The notes under the pieces are model-generated. The model saw nothing but the letters and a program-made list of their open reading frames with translations, had not been told where the DNA came from and ran no database searches. 64,000 nucleotides of DNA from positions 1 to 64,000 of the forward strand of contig CBDFKK010000002.1 in assembly GCA_965248815.1 (NCBI GenBank), written 5' to 3'. Of the stretch, positions 8,651 through 18,700 are shown one piece after another. The first letter of the stretch is position 1. The number at the start of each line of letters is the position of its first letter. The DNA comes from CBDFKK01 sp965248815. GTDB lineage: Bacteria > Pseudomonadota > Alphaproteobacteria > SMXP01. A program made the translations under genes and the position numbers.

Positions 8651-9421
8651 CCACATAGCGGGAGCCAGATAGGCCGGGCGGATTGTTTCTGGGGCCGGCG
8701 GTCTGTACCCCAACGATGAATGCGGGCGGATTGTGTTGTAGTGACGTCGCCAGTTTTCGATGATGATTTTGGCTTCCAGCAAATTGTTGAACAGCTCAAT
8801 CTTCAAGCACTCGTCCTGCAGTCGCCCGTTGAATGATTCATTGTATCCATTCTCCCAAGGGCTGGCGGGTTCAATAAAGAGCGTCTTTGTGCCGACCTTG
8901 GCGATCCACTCTCTGACCGCTGTAGCGGTAAATTCGCTGCCATTGTCACTCCTGATATGATCGGGAACGCCGTGGCGGACCATCAACTCGCCGAGGACCG
9001 CGAGAACGTCCTGGCTGTTCAGCCGCCGGTTCACTTCGATTGCCAGACATTCGCGCGAGAACTCGTCGATCACAGTCAGCATGCGAAACTTGCGACCGTC
9101 GCGTGTCCGATCCTGCACGAAATCATACGCCCACACATGATTGCGATATTGCGGACGCAGCCGAATACACGACCCGTCGTTGAGCCATAGTCTTCCTCGT
9201 TTCGGTTGTTTCTGCGGTACTTTCAGGCCTTCACGCTGCCATATCCGGGCGACGCGTTTATGATTGACACGCCAGCCGTCAGCGCGAAGCAGCGCCGTGA
9301 TCCGCTTATAGCCGTAGCGCCCATATCGCACCGCCAGGTCGATGATTGCCGACGTCAAAGCGTCTTCGTCGTCGGCGCGTCTCGGCTTGCGCCATTGGCT
9401 GGAACGGTGTTGCCCAAGCAC
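8651..9421 (-). pseudogene. IS-B transposase OrfB, 3' end replaced by IS-A
   Basis: An integrase-core transposase with the first Asp in VWAYDFVQD, the second in IRSDNGSEF and the Glu in PWENGYNESFNGRLQDE. Homology to IS3 OrfB ends at ..RPAYLAPAM (8651). The next codons (to 8606) come from the end of IS-A. No normal start is needed, because the frame is open upstream (VERAVTKLGVSERRACRVLGQ) back to OrfA. It is reached by a -1 shift near the heptamer G GGA AAC (complement of 9502-9508), seven bases before the OrfA stop. The DDE residues are present, but the element has lost one end. Confidence 0.82.
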
Positions 9422-9495
9422 CCGGCAGGCCCGGCGTTCGGAAACGCCGAGCTTTGTGACAGCGCGCTCAACACAATCGCGTCTGCGCGAGGGCG

Positions 9496-9774
9496 TTAGA
9501 AGTTTCCCGCTGCAGCTTCCTTCAAGATCGCCTTGTCGAGTTCAGCGTCTGCAAGAAGCCGTTTCAGCCGTGCGTTTTCTTTCTCCAGATCCTTCAGACG
9601 TTTGGCCTGATCGATCTTCATCCCGCCATACTCTTTGCGCCAGCGATAGTATGTGATCTTCGTCACGCCCAGACGGCGAATAACTTCACCAGAATTGACG
9701 CCTTCCGCAAGCAAGACCTCAGCCTCGCGCAACTTCGATATGATTTCTTCAGGCTTGTAACGCTTTCCTGACAT
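9496..9774 (-). CDS. IS-B OrfA
   Basis: A 92-aa IS3-family OrfA (start MSGKRYKPEEIISKL) with an HTH (VIRRLGVTKITYYRWRKEYGG) and a leucine-rich helix (LEKENARLKRLLADAELDK). It ends ..KEAAAGNF. The final codons gcG GGA AAC form the slippery sequence through which OrfB is probably expressed as a fusion. Confidence 0.85.
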   Translation of the reverse strand: MSGKRYKPEEIISKLREAEVLLAEGVNSGEVIRRLGVTKITYYRWRKEYGGMKIDQAKRLKDLEKENARLKRLLADAELDKAILKEAAAGNF

Positions 9775-9840
9775 CGCAATCCTCCTTCGATTCAGCCATT
9801 TTACTATCTCAATGTGGCTGCGTTCAAAGGGGTCGGGTCA

Positions 9841-10149
9841 CCCGGCTACAAGCTTTGGCAGCGCGATTTCACAGGGGCAACTGGATTGTTCAGTTTGGTC
9901 TTTGAACAAATGACACGCGAGGCTGGCGCCGCTTTCGCTGAAGCGCTCGATTTGTTTTCGATTGGCTATTCATGGGGCGGATATGAGAGCTTGATCGCTC
10001 TGTCTCGACCCGACCAAGTGAGACAAGTCAACGAATGGACTAATCCAACACCGATTGTTCGCCTACATGTCGGCCTAGAAAACACCGACGATTTGATTGC
10101 CGATTTGGAAAAGGGATTTCAAGCCTATCACCGGGCGATTGACGATTGA
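9841..10149 (+). pseudogene. metC: Cystathionine beta-lyase, C-terminal fragment
   Basis: The first 27 bases of the open frame (9814-9840) belong to the IS-B end. From 9841 the product (PGYKLWQRDFTGATGLFS..) matches the C-terminal domain of Cys/Met-metabolism PLP enzymes, including GYSWGGYESL and the RLHVGLENTDDLIADL tail. About 100 of roughly 390 residues remain. The PLP-binding lysine region is absent, so the fragment cannot be active. It marks the right side of an IS-mediated deletion whose left side lies in the serralysin gene. Confidence 0.85.
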
Positions 10150-10196
10150 ACGCATTAGGCTATGCCTGAGCACTAGACCGCAAAGGATTGAAAGTC

Positions 10197-11459
10197 GTGT
10201 TGTTGAATAAGCCACGGGCCTATGAAGTTATGGATCGGCATGGGCTTGACGGCTTAGTCGCAGCCACTCAAATCAATATTTATTATTTAACGGATTTTTG
10301 GGGCAGTTTGATGCGCATGCGGCGCAGTTTTTACAACTACGCTATTTTGCCACGACGGGAGGAGGCACCTGCGGCACTCATATGTTCCGCAGTTGAACTA
10401 CAACGATTTGCAAATGTTGCCGAAATGCCAAGCTGGGTGCCCAATGTATGTGCCTATTCTCATCCGGTTTCCTTCGAAACAAGAAATTATGATCCCGACA
10501 CTGAGGAACCTGATGTTAATCAGTTAGGGCTTCGATGGCCTGTTCGACATGACTCTCTGACGACCTCAGATCAAGAATTTATGGAAAGCTTGGCCTCTTA
10601 TGAAGGTCACTATTCTGCGACCGCCGCTTTGGCGCTTAGAAAAGCATTGAAAGATGCGGAGCTGGAAGAAGCGTATTTGGGTTTTGACGACCCACGTGTT
10701 CTACAATGGATGAACGAAATAGGTCTAGGAAAGTTAACTGGTATCGAAGCCACCAATATTTTTCGCGAAATACGAGTGATCAAATCCCCATCGGAGTTGG
10801 ACATTCTGGCAGAAGCGGGCCGAAGAAACGAAATCGCCATGAACGCGGCGATCGCAACCATTCGTCCCGGCTTGCCGTTGCAGGAAATCCGTCTGGCACA
10901 TCAGATTTCGATGGCCAGCCAAGACGGTCATACTGTCTACATCTTGGCAACGCAGCGAGGAGAGCGAGACGGTGACGTTCTCGAAGGCGAATTGATCATG
11001 CTCGACGCGTTGGCAGAGTACCGCCACTACCACGGAGATATTGGCCGCACAGCCGTCGTCGGCGAGCCGACAAGTGAAATGCGCAGGCGCAATGAAGCCA
11101 TGCAAATCGGATGTGAAATTGCCTATGGCGCAATCCGGCCAGGGGCGACTGGGAAAGACGTTACGACCAAGGTATTGGACGGCATCTCTAAAGCCGGATT
11201 TTCCGGCTTCTTTATTGCGACGCCACATTCGGTGGGGCTCGAACATAGTGATCATCCGCTGCCAATCGGACTACAAATGCCGGGCGCCTACGGAGACTTT
11301 GTATTTGAGGAGAACATGGTCTTTACCCTCGACATGCCGTATCACGAAATCGGCTGGGGCGGCATGCATCTGGAAGACATGGTTCGCGTCACGCGGACGG
11401 GATGTGAGCCTATGACGTCACTCGACACAAGTTTGAGAGTGTGCCTACCAAGTAAGTAA
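10197..11459 (+). CDS. M24-family metallopeptidase (Xaa-Pro dipeptidase/creatinase-like)
   Basis: A pita-bread fold hydrolase of about 420 aa. The C-terminal half holds the usual metal ligands in order: Asp in IMLDALAEY, Asp in HGDIGRT, His in HSVGLEHSD, Glu in DMPYHEIGWGG and Glu in HLEDMVRV. The N-terminal half is the creatinase_N-type domain. GTG 10197 is preferred over TTG 10188 because AAAGGA lies about 10 bases upstream of it. The family cleaves Xaa-Pro dipeptides or related amide bonds; the substrate is unknown. It stands alone, 47 bp after the metC fragment and 205 bp before the S9 peptidase. It looks intact. Confidence 0.85.
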   Translation: MLLNKPRAYEVMDRHGLDGLVAATQINIYYLTDFWGSLMRMRRSFYNYAILPRREEAPAALICSAVELQRFANVAEMPSWVPNVCAYSHPVSFETRNYDPDTEEPDVNQLGLRWPVRHDSLTTSDQEFMESLASYEGHYSATAALALRKALKDAELEEAYLGFDDPRVLQWMNEIGLGKLTGIEATNIFREIRVIKSPSELDILAEAGRRNEIAMNAAIATIRPGLPLQEIRLAHQISMASQDGHTVYILATQRGERDGDVLEGELIMLDALAEYRHYHGDIGRTAVVGEPTSEMRRRNEAMQIGCEIAYGAIRPGATGKDVTTKVLDGISKAGFSGFFIATPHSVGLEHSDHPLPIGLQMPGAYGDFVFEENMVFTLDMPYHEIGWGGMHLEDMVRVTRTGCEPMTSLDTSLRVCLPSK

Positions 11460-11663
11460 TGAAATCCAAAGCAATTGCTATCTTGTTTCCGCAGCAGGAT
11501 TCCCATCTTATCAGTGAGCCAAAGGCCCGAGCCTCACGAAAAAGTAATTACTCCAAAATAGATCTCCCGCGGCATCAGCGACATAGTACGAAGTCAAGTT
11601 GTCTTGAAATCATCCTTCACCGAGAATGGTCCATTCGGGGGGTTGATTGGAGATTGAAAGGCT

Positions 11664-13658
11664 ATGTTGAGTTACCGCCGATTTGTTGTGCGATGCAGCC
11701 GTCTGCTTTTGGTCGCCAGCCTAACGACATTGCTGTTGTGGGATGCAACGCGCGCTACGTTTGCCGAAGAGGTCATTTCGCCGACGGCCTCATCGGCAAG
11801 AATTCCAGCACAGTATTTTGCTGCGAGGGGCAAACTACGAAACGTAGTGCTCTCGCCAGATGGCAGTCGTTACTTGGTACTTGAGACCAGCGGTGATCGC
11901 GCGGATCTTGTTGTACATCAATCAGCGGAGCAATTGGATCAACGTCCGGTCTCCATTCGCGCAGATCCTGGCCGGTTCATATGGGCTACGTGGATGAATG
12001 ATAATCACATCGTCGCAACAGTTGAATACCGCGTTAGATTGGGAGGGACCTTGCGACGTGTTTCTCGTCTCATTAGCGTCAAGCCCGATGGCAGCGAATT
12101 GCACCATCTTGGCCGTCGCGGTCGTCCCAATGCACGGTCTTTGGGCAATGACAGAATTGCCGGATTTGTTCCAGCCAACACGTCCCAACTTCTTGTTAGC
12201 ATGCAGCGCTCACTTTCAAGCCGATTTCCATCGGTCTATCTTGTAAATGTTGAAACCGGGAATGCTAGCCGCGTGCAGAACCGACTTCATTCCGTTGAAA
12301 CGTGGACGACAGACCTCGATGGGCAAGTACGACTTGGGATTGGTTATAAAGACACGAGAATGATTGTTCATGCGAGAAGGTCTGGCGATGATAATTGGCG
12401 CGTTCTTCGTGACTTTGACGTTTTCCGGGATCCATCATTTATTCCACTATCCTTCACGGGTGACTCTAACTCTCTAGTTGTGTTGTCAAACCATGAAACG
12501 GATCAAAAGGTGCTCTACAAATTCAATCTTGAAACGGAGCAGTTTGAAGAAAAGATCTATCAACACCCGAAAGTCGATATTGAAGGCGCAATATTTTCGC
12601 TCCAGCAGCGCAAATTGATCGGCGTTACATATTCGGACGACCAGCCTGAGCTAATATTTTTTGAAAGGAAAAGTGTAGACCTTCAAGATCGAATAAACAG
12701 AATATTTCCCGGCAAGCAAGTACGGGTTGTAAGTTCGGATTTGGATGAGCGTTCTTTTGTCGTATTTGTCAGTCATTCCACCGACCCAGGCAGTTTTTAT
12801 CTGCTTGGTCCAAACGAGAACAAAAAAAGACTGATTGGCCGCGTGCAGCCGCTCCTCAATCCCGAAGCGATGTCTCCCGTCGAAGCGATTGAATACCGGG
12901 CGCGCGACGGTATGACAATTTTCGGATATTTAACACGTCCAAAAGGTCAAGAGGCGAAGAACCTACCGATGGTGGTTCTTCCTCACGGCGGCCCAGCTAT
13001 TCGAGATACTTTAGAATTCAATTTATTTGTTCAGTTTCTGGCAAATCGTGGCTACTCGGTACTGCAAATGAACTTTAGAGGTTCTGCCGGCTTCGGACGT
13101 CGCCATTTACAGTCGGGTTATCAACAATGGGGATTGCAGATTCAAGACGACATTACGGACGGCGTCCGTTGGGCAATAGGACAGGGAATAGCGGATCCGT
13201 CGCGCATCTGTATTTTCGGCGGAAGTTTCGGGGGCTTCTCAGCTTTGATGGGTGCAGTTAAGACACCCGAGCTTTACCAATGCGCAGCAAGCCTTAATGG
13301 TGTAACCGATATTTTATTGTGGTTGCGAACAAGGCAGTCTTTTACCAGTCGGGGCATACTGAAAACGACCGTGGGTGATCGATTTCGTGGTCGTGAAAAA
13401 CTAAAATCGGCATCGCCACTATACAATGTCGAAAAGAACAATATTCCGCTTTTGGTTCTGCACGGCGAGAAAGATGAGATCGTTTCGGTTTTACACGCAA
13501 AGCGGTTTGTGCGCGCGCTCCAAAGAGACAATAAGGACGTAGAGTTTATGTATTTTGACAAGGGAAATCATGAACTCTCAGATCCTCAGGATCGGACCCA
13601 GCTCTTTTTGATTCTGGAAAAAATTCTGGGTAATCATCTTGCGCCTACGATTAATTAG
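11664..13658 (+). CDS. Exported S9-family prolyl oligopeptidase-like peptidase
   Basis: 664 aa. An N-terminal signal peptide (basic start, hydrophobic LLLVASLTTLLLW, cleavage near AT-FAEE) suggests export. Residues about 60-410 are a beta-propeller-like region. The C-terminal alpha/beta hydrolase has Ser521 in GGSFGGFS, Asp604 in LHGEKDEIVS and His636 in KGNHELS, the triad order of acylaminoacyl-peptidase/DPP-type S9 enzymes. It would trim peptides in the periplasm or outside the cell. It is transcribed alone, and the AT-rich gap upstream (11460-11663) shows no gene. Confidence 0.9.
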   Translation: MLSYRRFVVRCSRLLLVASLTTLLLWDATRATFAEEVISPTASSARIPAQYFAARGKLRNVVLSPDGSRYLVLETSGDRADLVVHQSAEQLDQRPVSIRADPGRFIWATWMNDNHIVATVEYRVRLGGTLRRVSRLISVKPDGSELHHLGRRGRPNARSLGNDRIAGFVPANTSQLLVSMQRSLSSRFPSVYLVNVETGNASRVQNRLHSVETWTTDLDGQVRLGIGYKDTRMIVHARRSGDDNWRVLRDFDVFRDPSFIPLSFTGDSNSLVVLSNHETDQKVLYKFNLETEQFEEKIYQHPKVDIEGAIFSLQQRKLIGVTYSDDQPELIFFERKSVDLQDRINRIFPGKQVRVVSSDLDERSFVVFVSHSTDPGSFYLLGPNENKKRLIGRVQPLLNPEAMSPVEAIEYRARDGMTIFGYLTRPKGQEAKNLPMVVLPHGGPAIRDTLEFNLFVQFLANRGYSVLQMNFRGSAGFGRRHLQSGYQQWGLQIQDDITDGVRWAIGQGIADPSRICIFGGSFGGFSALMGAVKTPELYQCAASLNGVTDILLWLRTRQSFTSRGILKTTVGDRFRGREKLKSASPLYNVEKNNIPLLVLHGEKDEIVSVLHAKRFVRALQRDNKDVEFMYFDKGNHELSDPQDRTQLFLILEKILGNHLAPTIN

Positions 13659-13803
13659 ATTGGACGAACAGGGCCTGGCGCCATGGCGTAAATTGTACTA
13701 GCCCGTCGCCGAGAATCGGCTCAACATAAGCTGTTACGATCGTGACTTTAGCGGTAAGGAACATCGCTCCAGGTCTTCTGTGCGGCAAAAATTTGGGCAA
13801 GTT

Positions 13804-14403
13804 ATGAATCGGATTGCAAGGCAGTGTCTGTTGGCATCATGGGCGTTAGCGCTGATAGGCTGCGGTGGAGGTGCACAAGTAGTACCCAACATGCCATCGG
13901 CCGATTTAGCGAGGTCGACAGACACGACACAAATGGCGCCGGACTTTGAACGTGACTATCGTTTGTCAATCGGCGACAAACTCTATATTCGAGTTGGTGG
14001 CCAGCAAGCCTATTCAGGCGCCGTGCCTGTCGGCGATGATGGTATTATTTCTCATCCGCAAATCGGAAGACTTCAGACTCTTGGGCTTTCGATTGCAGAC
14101 TTGGAGCGGGTTATTTCCGAGCGCCTTAAGGACGCCGATGGCGCGGCGACAGGGGTCACGGTCTCGATACTGAATTTGAGAGCGATTTACATTATTGGCG
14201 AAGTGGAGGAATCTGGGGAATACCCATATTTCGAAGGGCTACGCGTTAAGGAAGCTATCGAAAGTGCTGGGGGCTATACCTATCGCGCCGACGAAGAACG
14301 TGTGTTTGTGACACGCTATAGCCGTTCGGGTGAGGCCGAGATGCCAATATCTTCCATTGCCTTACCGGGTGACATTATCAGGGTGCCGCAGCTCTATTTC
14401 TGA
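13804..14403 (+). CDS. Polysaccharide export lipoprotein (Wza/GumB-like OPX protein)
   Basis: Starting at ATG 13804 gives a lipoprotein signal ending LALIGC. A poly_export domain follows (DYRLSIGDKLYIRVGG..VGDDGIISHPQIGRL) and then one SLBB-like segment (IYIIGEVEESGEYPYFEGLRVKEAI, shown in part). At 199 aa it is about half of Wza but normal for GumB/KpsD-like short export proteins. It should form or contact the outer-membrane polysaccharide channel. The sugar-nucleotide genes that follow (manC onward) give the context. No Wzc-like or Wzy/Wzx gene is visible in the window. Confidence 0.88.
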   Translation: MNRIARQCLLASWALALIGCGGGAQVVPNMPSADLARSTDTTQMAPDFERDYRLSIGDKLYIRVGGQQAYSGAVPVGDDGIISHPQIGRLQTLGLSIADLERVISERLKDADGAATGVTVSILNLRAIYIIGEVEESGEYPYFEGLRVKEAIESAGGYTYRADEERVFVTRYSRSGEAEMPISSIALPGDIIRVPQLYF

Positions 14404-14501
14404 CCGCACGTCAGAGCATCTATCCTCATGGTCTGCCTCGTTAAAGCGAGAACAAGCTGACATTTATTGTTAACTGAAAAACCTTATACTAAGCTATTGA
14501 T

Positions 14502-15944
14502 ATGAGTAAGGTTTTACCGGTCATTCTCTCGGGTGGATCAGGCACGCGTTTGTGGCCGATTTCACGAGTCGCCCACCCTAAGCAACTGCTGCAATTGCTT
14601 GGCCAGCAAAGCATGCTGCAGGAGACGATTTTGCGTGTTGCCGACCCGGATCACTACGAGCCGCCTTTCATCGTTAGTAATGAGACTCACAGATTTATGG
14701 TTGCGGGGCAGGCGTTCGACATCGGCGTAACACCGTCTTGCCATGTGCTCGAGCCATTCGGTCGAAATACCGCTCCAGCGGCGGCTGCAGCGGCATTGTT
14801 AGCCATCCGTGAAAACCCAGAAAGTGTATTGCTGCTGCTACCCGCAGATCACCAAATGGAACAATCAGAGCGCTTTTGGTCTTACGTCGAAATTGGCCGC
14901 CAACAAGCTGACAACGGAATGCTCGTAACATTCGGTATCGTGCCGGAGGGTCCGGAAACCGGGTACGGTTACATCAAACAAGGACCGAGCGAAGCCACAG
15001 AGCTGGTTTTTCAGGTCGCGGAATTCATAGAAAAGCCAGAGCAAAATCAGGCACAAGCTTATATCGATGAGGGCGGATATTTTTGGAACAGTGGCATGTT
15101 CATGTTCCGAGCTGACACCTTCGTTGAGGAGTTGAAAACACACTGTCCTAAGATACTAATCGCTTGTGAGGCGGCTATCGACAACGCTCGGCAAGATAAT
15201 GATTTCCTCTGGCTAGATTCAGATTCGCTTGCGGCTTGCCCTTCAATATCGATTGACTACGCCGTAATGGAGAAAACGTCTCGCGCAGTTGTTGTTCCAG
15301 CTAGTCTTGGCTGGAACGATATAGGGTCTTGGGCGGCCCTTTGGTCAGTCAGCAAAAAAGATGAAACCGGTAATGTGCTCGCCGGTGACGTTATTGCACT
15401 TGAAACCAACGATTGTTACATCCGAGGTGACAGTCGGCTCGTTGCCACAATTGGTTTAGAGGACCTAATTGTCGTCGATACTGCGGATGCTCTTTTGGTT
15501 GCGCAGAAGCGCCATTCGAAAAAGGTCAAGACATTGGTTGATCAGCTCAAAAGCGCAGATCGCCGTGAACATGAAGCTCACGTTCGCGAATATCGGCCTT
15601 GGGGCTTCTTCGAGATCATCCAATCGGGCGATCGACACAAGGTAAAACATCTATGCGTCAATCCTGGCGCAAGACTGTCGTTGCAAAAGCACGCTAAACG
15701 ATCAGAGCATTGGGTAGTGGTGAAAGGGCTGGCCGAAGTAACGGTGAACAAAGAGACTATGACGCTCAATGAAAATGAATCAGCATATATTCCGCTGGGA
15801 GCGGAACATCGGTTGGCCAATCCAGGTCAAGAAGCCCTCAGCATCATTGAGGTCCAATCAGGCACGTATCTGGGCGAAGATGATATTGTTCGGCTTGAAG
15901 ACGACTATGATCGGCGCAATCAATCTGACCTAACCGTTGAGTGA
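14502..15944 (+). CDS. manC: Mannose-1-phosphate guanylyltransferase / mannose-6-phosphate isomerase
   Basis: A 480-aa bifunctional type II enzyme. The nucleotidyltransferase domain opens with ILSGGSGTRLWPISR and continues with FGRNTAPA and FIEKP. The C-terminal cupin (isomerase) domain begins near RPWGFFEIIQ and includes the HWVVVKG and ENESAYIPLGAEH metal/active-site region. It makes GDP-mannose for exopolysaccharide or O-antigen. A TATACT -10-like box (14485-14490), with a weak TTTATT 16 bp upstream, precedes the start. This gene is intact, while the two genes after it are broken. Confidence 0.94.
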   Translation: MSKVLPVILSGGSGTRLWPISRVAHPKQLLQLLGQQSMLQETILRVADPDHYEPPFIVSNETHRFMVAGQAFDIGVTPSCHVLEPFGRNTAPAAAAAALLAIRENPESVLLLLPADHQMEQSERFWSYVEIGRQQADNGMLVTFGIVPEGPETGYGYIKQGPSEATELVFQVAEFIEKPEQNQAQAYIDEGGYFWNSGMFMFRADTFVEELKTHCPKILIACEAAIDNARQDNDFLWLDSDSLAACPSISIDYAVMEKTSRAVVVPASLGWNDIGSWAALWSVSKKDETGNVLAGDVIALETNDCYIRGDSRLVATIGLEDLIVVDTADALLVAQKRHSKKVKTLVDQLKSADRREHEAHVREYRPWGFFEIIQSGDRHKVKHLCVNPGARLSLQKHAKRSEHWVVVKGLAEVTVNKETMTLNENESAYIPLGAEHRLANPGQEALSIIEVQSGTYLGEDDIVRLEDDYDRRNQSDLTVE

Positions 15945-16066
15945 AAACATCCTTTGAACCAGCCAAAAAGAGCATCAGAAGGGCGGCGGATCTCTTTTTA
16001 TAAACAAGAAATTCAAGGTTTTCGGCCAACATTCTGCGTATTGGTCGAGCGAGTATGGGGTGGACG

Positions 16067-17078
16067 ATGGCGATACTTGTAACTGGCGGCGCAGGCTACA
16101 TAGGGAGCCATGTCGTATTGGCGCTTCTCGAGTGCGGAGAAGACGTTGTCGTTTTAGACAATCTTGTCACGGGATTTGCTTGGGCAGTTCCAGACAAAGC
16201 TACGTTCATTGAAGGTGACGTGGGCGACCGAGAATTAGTGGCGCGCATTTGCGCGGACCACCGGATTGAGGCCTTACTACATTTCGCGGCATCGACTGTC
16301 GTCCCCGAATCGGTTGCGGAGCCTCTCAAGTACTATCTCAACAATACCGGACAGACAGCCAACCTATTCGACGTATGTTCTCAAAAAGGCGTTGAGCATG
16401 TCGTGTTTTCGTCAACAGCTGCCGTTTATGGTGGAAACAGCGAAAAGCCAGTTAGTGAAGAGGTAACATTAGATCCGCAATCGCCTTACGCGAAATCAAA
16501 GCTGATGTCGGAATGGATCTTGAGGGACGCTGCTGAAGCTAGGGGTTTCAATTGCATCGCGCTTCGTTATTTTAACGTTGCCGGTGCTGATCCTGATGGC
16601 CGTAGCGGCCAATCGACGGCCAATGCCACCCATTTAATCAAAGTAGCGAGCCAAGTTGTTTCTGGGCGCGCGGACCAAAATCTCGAACTCTTTGGCGACC
16701 GACTATGAGACGCGAGACGGGACGTGTATTCGAGATTACATTCACGTCACAGACTTGGCCGATGCTCACATCACGGCCACTAAACCACTTGCGTGAAGCG
16801 AATACGTCCGGTGTTTTCAATTGCGGATATGGCCGCGGTTATTCGGTAAAAGAGGTCATAAAAGCAGTTGAAGCGGAGCGGGGCGTGAAACTTCCGGTCA
16901 CAATCGCTGAAAGACGGCCAGGGGATCCTGCCGCAGTCGTTGCAGATAGTTCAAAGCTTCGCAACGAAATTGCGATGGGACGCCTAAATATGATGATCTC
17001 GCCGTAATTGTTCGAACCGCACTGGGCTTGGGAAACAAACACTGCTTTGCAAAAGCGAGCCGTCTGAGAAAACGGGTG
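16067..17078 (+). pseudogene. galE: UDP-glucose 4-epimerase, frameshifted
   Basis: The frame from ATG 16067 encodes a normal GalE N-terminus (MAILVTGGAGYIGSHVV), the SSTAAVYG serine and YAKSK catalytic Tyr/Lys. It then leaves frame near 16700 (one extra base after GGCGAC). The expected sequence (DYETRDGTCIRDYIHVTDLADAH) continues in the next frame, shifts again near 16785 to HLREANTSGVFNCGYGRGY.., and needs two further single-base changes near 16973 and 16985 to recover the C-terminal WDAKYDDLAVIVRTALGW. Four indels in 300 bp mean the gene is dead unless the assembly is wrong. It would have interconverted UDP-glucose and UDP-galactose. Confidence 0.88.
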
Positions 17079-17082
17079 CCAC

Positions 17083-18066
17083 ATGCCGATACTGGTAACC
17101 GGATCAGCCGGATTTATTGGGTATCACGTTGCAAAGTCGTTATTGACCCGTGACGTCGAGGTTGTCGGCATAGATTCTTTGAATGATTATTATTCTCCGG
17201 CGCTCAAAGAAGCCCGCCTCAAGCAATTACGTCAGCATCCGAATTTTCGATTTGAAAAGATCGATATTTTGCGGACCTTGCTGCGCTAAACCGCATTAAT
17301 TACTCAAACTAAGCCAAACGTTATTGTGCACTTAGCCGCTCAAGCTGGAGTGCGATATTCCTTGGAAAACCCTGATGCCTATATTCGGTCAAACCTGATC
17401 GGGACCATGCAGCAATTTCTTGAGTGCTGCAGACATGCGAAGGATTTTGAACATCTCATCTACGCTTCTAGTAGCTCGGTATATGGTGGTAACACGAAAG
17501 TACCCTTCGCAGAAACAGACCCCGTTGATTGTCCGGTTTCCCTTTATGCGGCAACAAAAAAGGCGGATGAGTTACTATCTCATTCTTATTCTCATCTTTA
17601 CGGTCTAAGGCAGTCAGGTTTGCGGTTCTTCACCGTTTATGGCCCTTGGGGACGGCCAGACATGGCCTATTGGAAATTCACTGACGCAATTTTGAACGAT
17701 CGGCCTATTGACGTATTCAACGATGGAGATATGAAACGAGACTTCACTTTTATAGATGATGTCATAGACGGAATTCTTAAGTTGATTGAAAAAGGTCCAA
17801 TGCATGAGCCAGATCGTGCACCCCATATGGTTTACAATATAGGTAATAATCAGTCAGAGCCTTTGATGCGAATGATTGAAATTCTGGAGAAGGCGATTGG
17901 CAAAAAAGCACAAAAGAATTTTAAGCCGATGCAGCCGGGAGACGTCAAAGAAACATTTGCAGATATCTCGCGCAGTCAACACAATTTTGGCTATGCGCCA
18001 AATATTAGGATTGATGAAGGGCTGCCAAGGTTTGTCGCATGGTTTAAAGATTTTTACGACAAATAG
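17083..18066 (+). pseudogene. UDP-glucuronate 4-epimerase (LpsL-like), frameshifted
   Basis: An SDR epimerase with the NAD loop TGSAGFIGYHV at the start, SSSSVYGG and YAATKKA (catalytic Tyr/Lys) and GPWGRPDMAYWKFTDAI, typical of UDP-GlcA/UDP-GalA 4-epimerases. Between about 17268 and 17301 the coding sequence passes through another frame (ADLAALNRI) and returns, so the frame before 17268 and after 17301 is the same. The original frame stops at 17287-17289. The two indels together add three bases. The rest (17326-18066) is perfectly conserved in character, which suggests recent damage or an assembly error. Confidence 0.85.
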
Positions 18067-18617
18067 AGAGTTCGTGCTCTTGAACAACAAGAGAGGTGGT
18101 TCGGTTTGTTTGAACAACTTTCGGACTGCGGATAAGTGGATTTCAGCCCCTGTTATGCCGCGACCGGGATTGGTTGCAGCACGTTGAAGTAAGCCTGATC
18201 GGGTGTCTGGCGGTCAAGCGATGAATGCGGTCTCTTGGTGTTGTAAAAGACCAAATATTTGCCGAGGGCGGCTCGGGCTTGTGGAACATTGCCATAGGCA
18301 TGCAGATAGACCTCCTCGTATTTGACCGTGCGCCACAGCCGTTCAACAAAGACATTGTCCCGCCACGCTCCCTTGCCATCCATGCTGATGGCGATTTCAG
18401 CATCCTTCAGGATTTGTGTGAAAGCGATGGAGGTAAACTGCGAGCCCTGATCGGTGTTGAAGATGTCCGGCTTACCGTAACGGGCCAGTGCTTCTTCAAC
18501 GGCTTCAATGCAAAAGTCTGCTTCCAGTGTGATAGAGAGCCGCCAGGACAGGACACGCCGGCTGAACCAGTCAACCACTGCGGCCAGATAAACAAAGCCC
18601 CGTGCCATTGGAATGTA

Positions 18618-18626
18618 GGTGATATC
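18618..18626. repeat. Left 9-bp target duplication of IS-A copy 2
   Basis: GGTGATATC here is repeated at 20139-20147. Intact IS-C copies contain it once. Confidence 0.93.
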
Positions 18627-18700
18627 TGTCCGTCATCAGATAAATTGGAACAGATTTCGATTTGAGCAAGCTGAGTCTTTGGCTCATCTGTTGTTTCAAT

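Larger units (their letters stand above)
8651..9840 (-). mobile_element. IS-B (IS3 family, IS407-like), left end missing
   Basis: The right end at 9840 reads inward as TGACCCGACCCCTTTGAACGC, a plausible terminal repeat. The other end is gone: IS-A begins within the last codons of the transposase gene (junction 8650/8651). Its right flank is the middle of a cystathionine beta-lyase gene. The group assignment rests on the short OrfA with a 'KYKPEEIISKLREAEVLLAEG'-like start and on the OrfB style; I could not compare it with a database. Confidence 0.8.
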
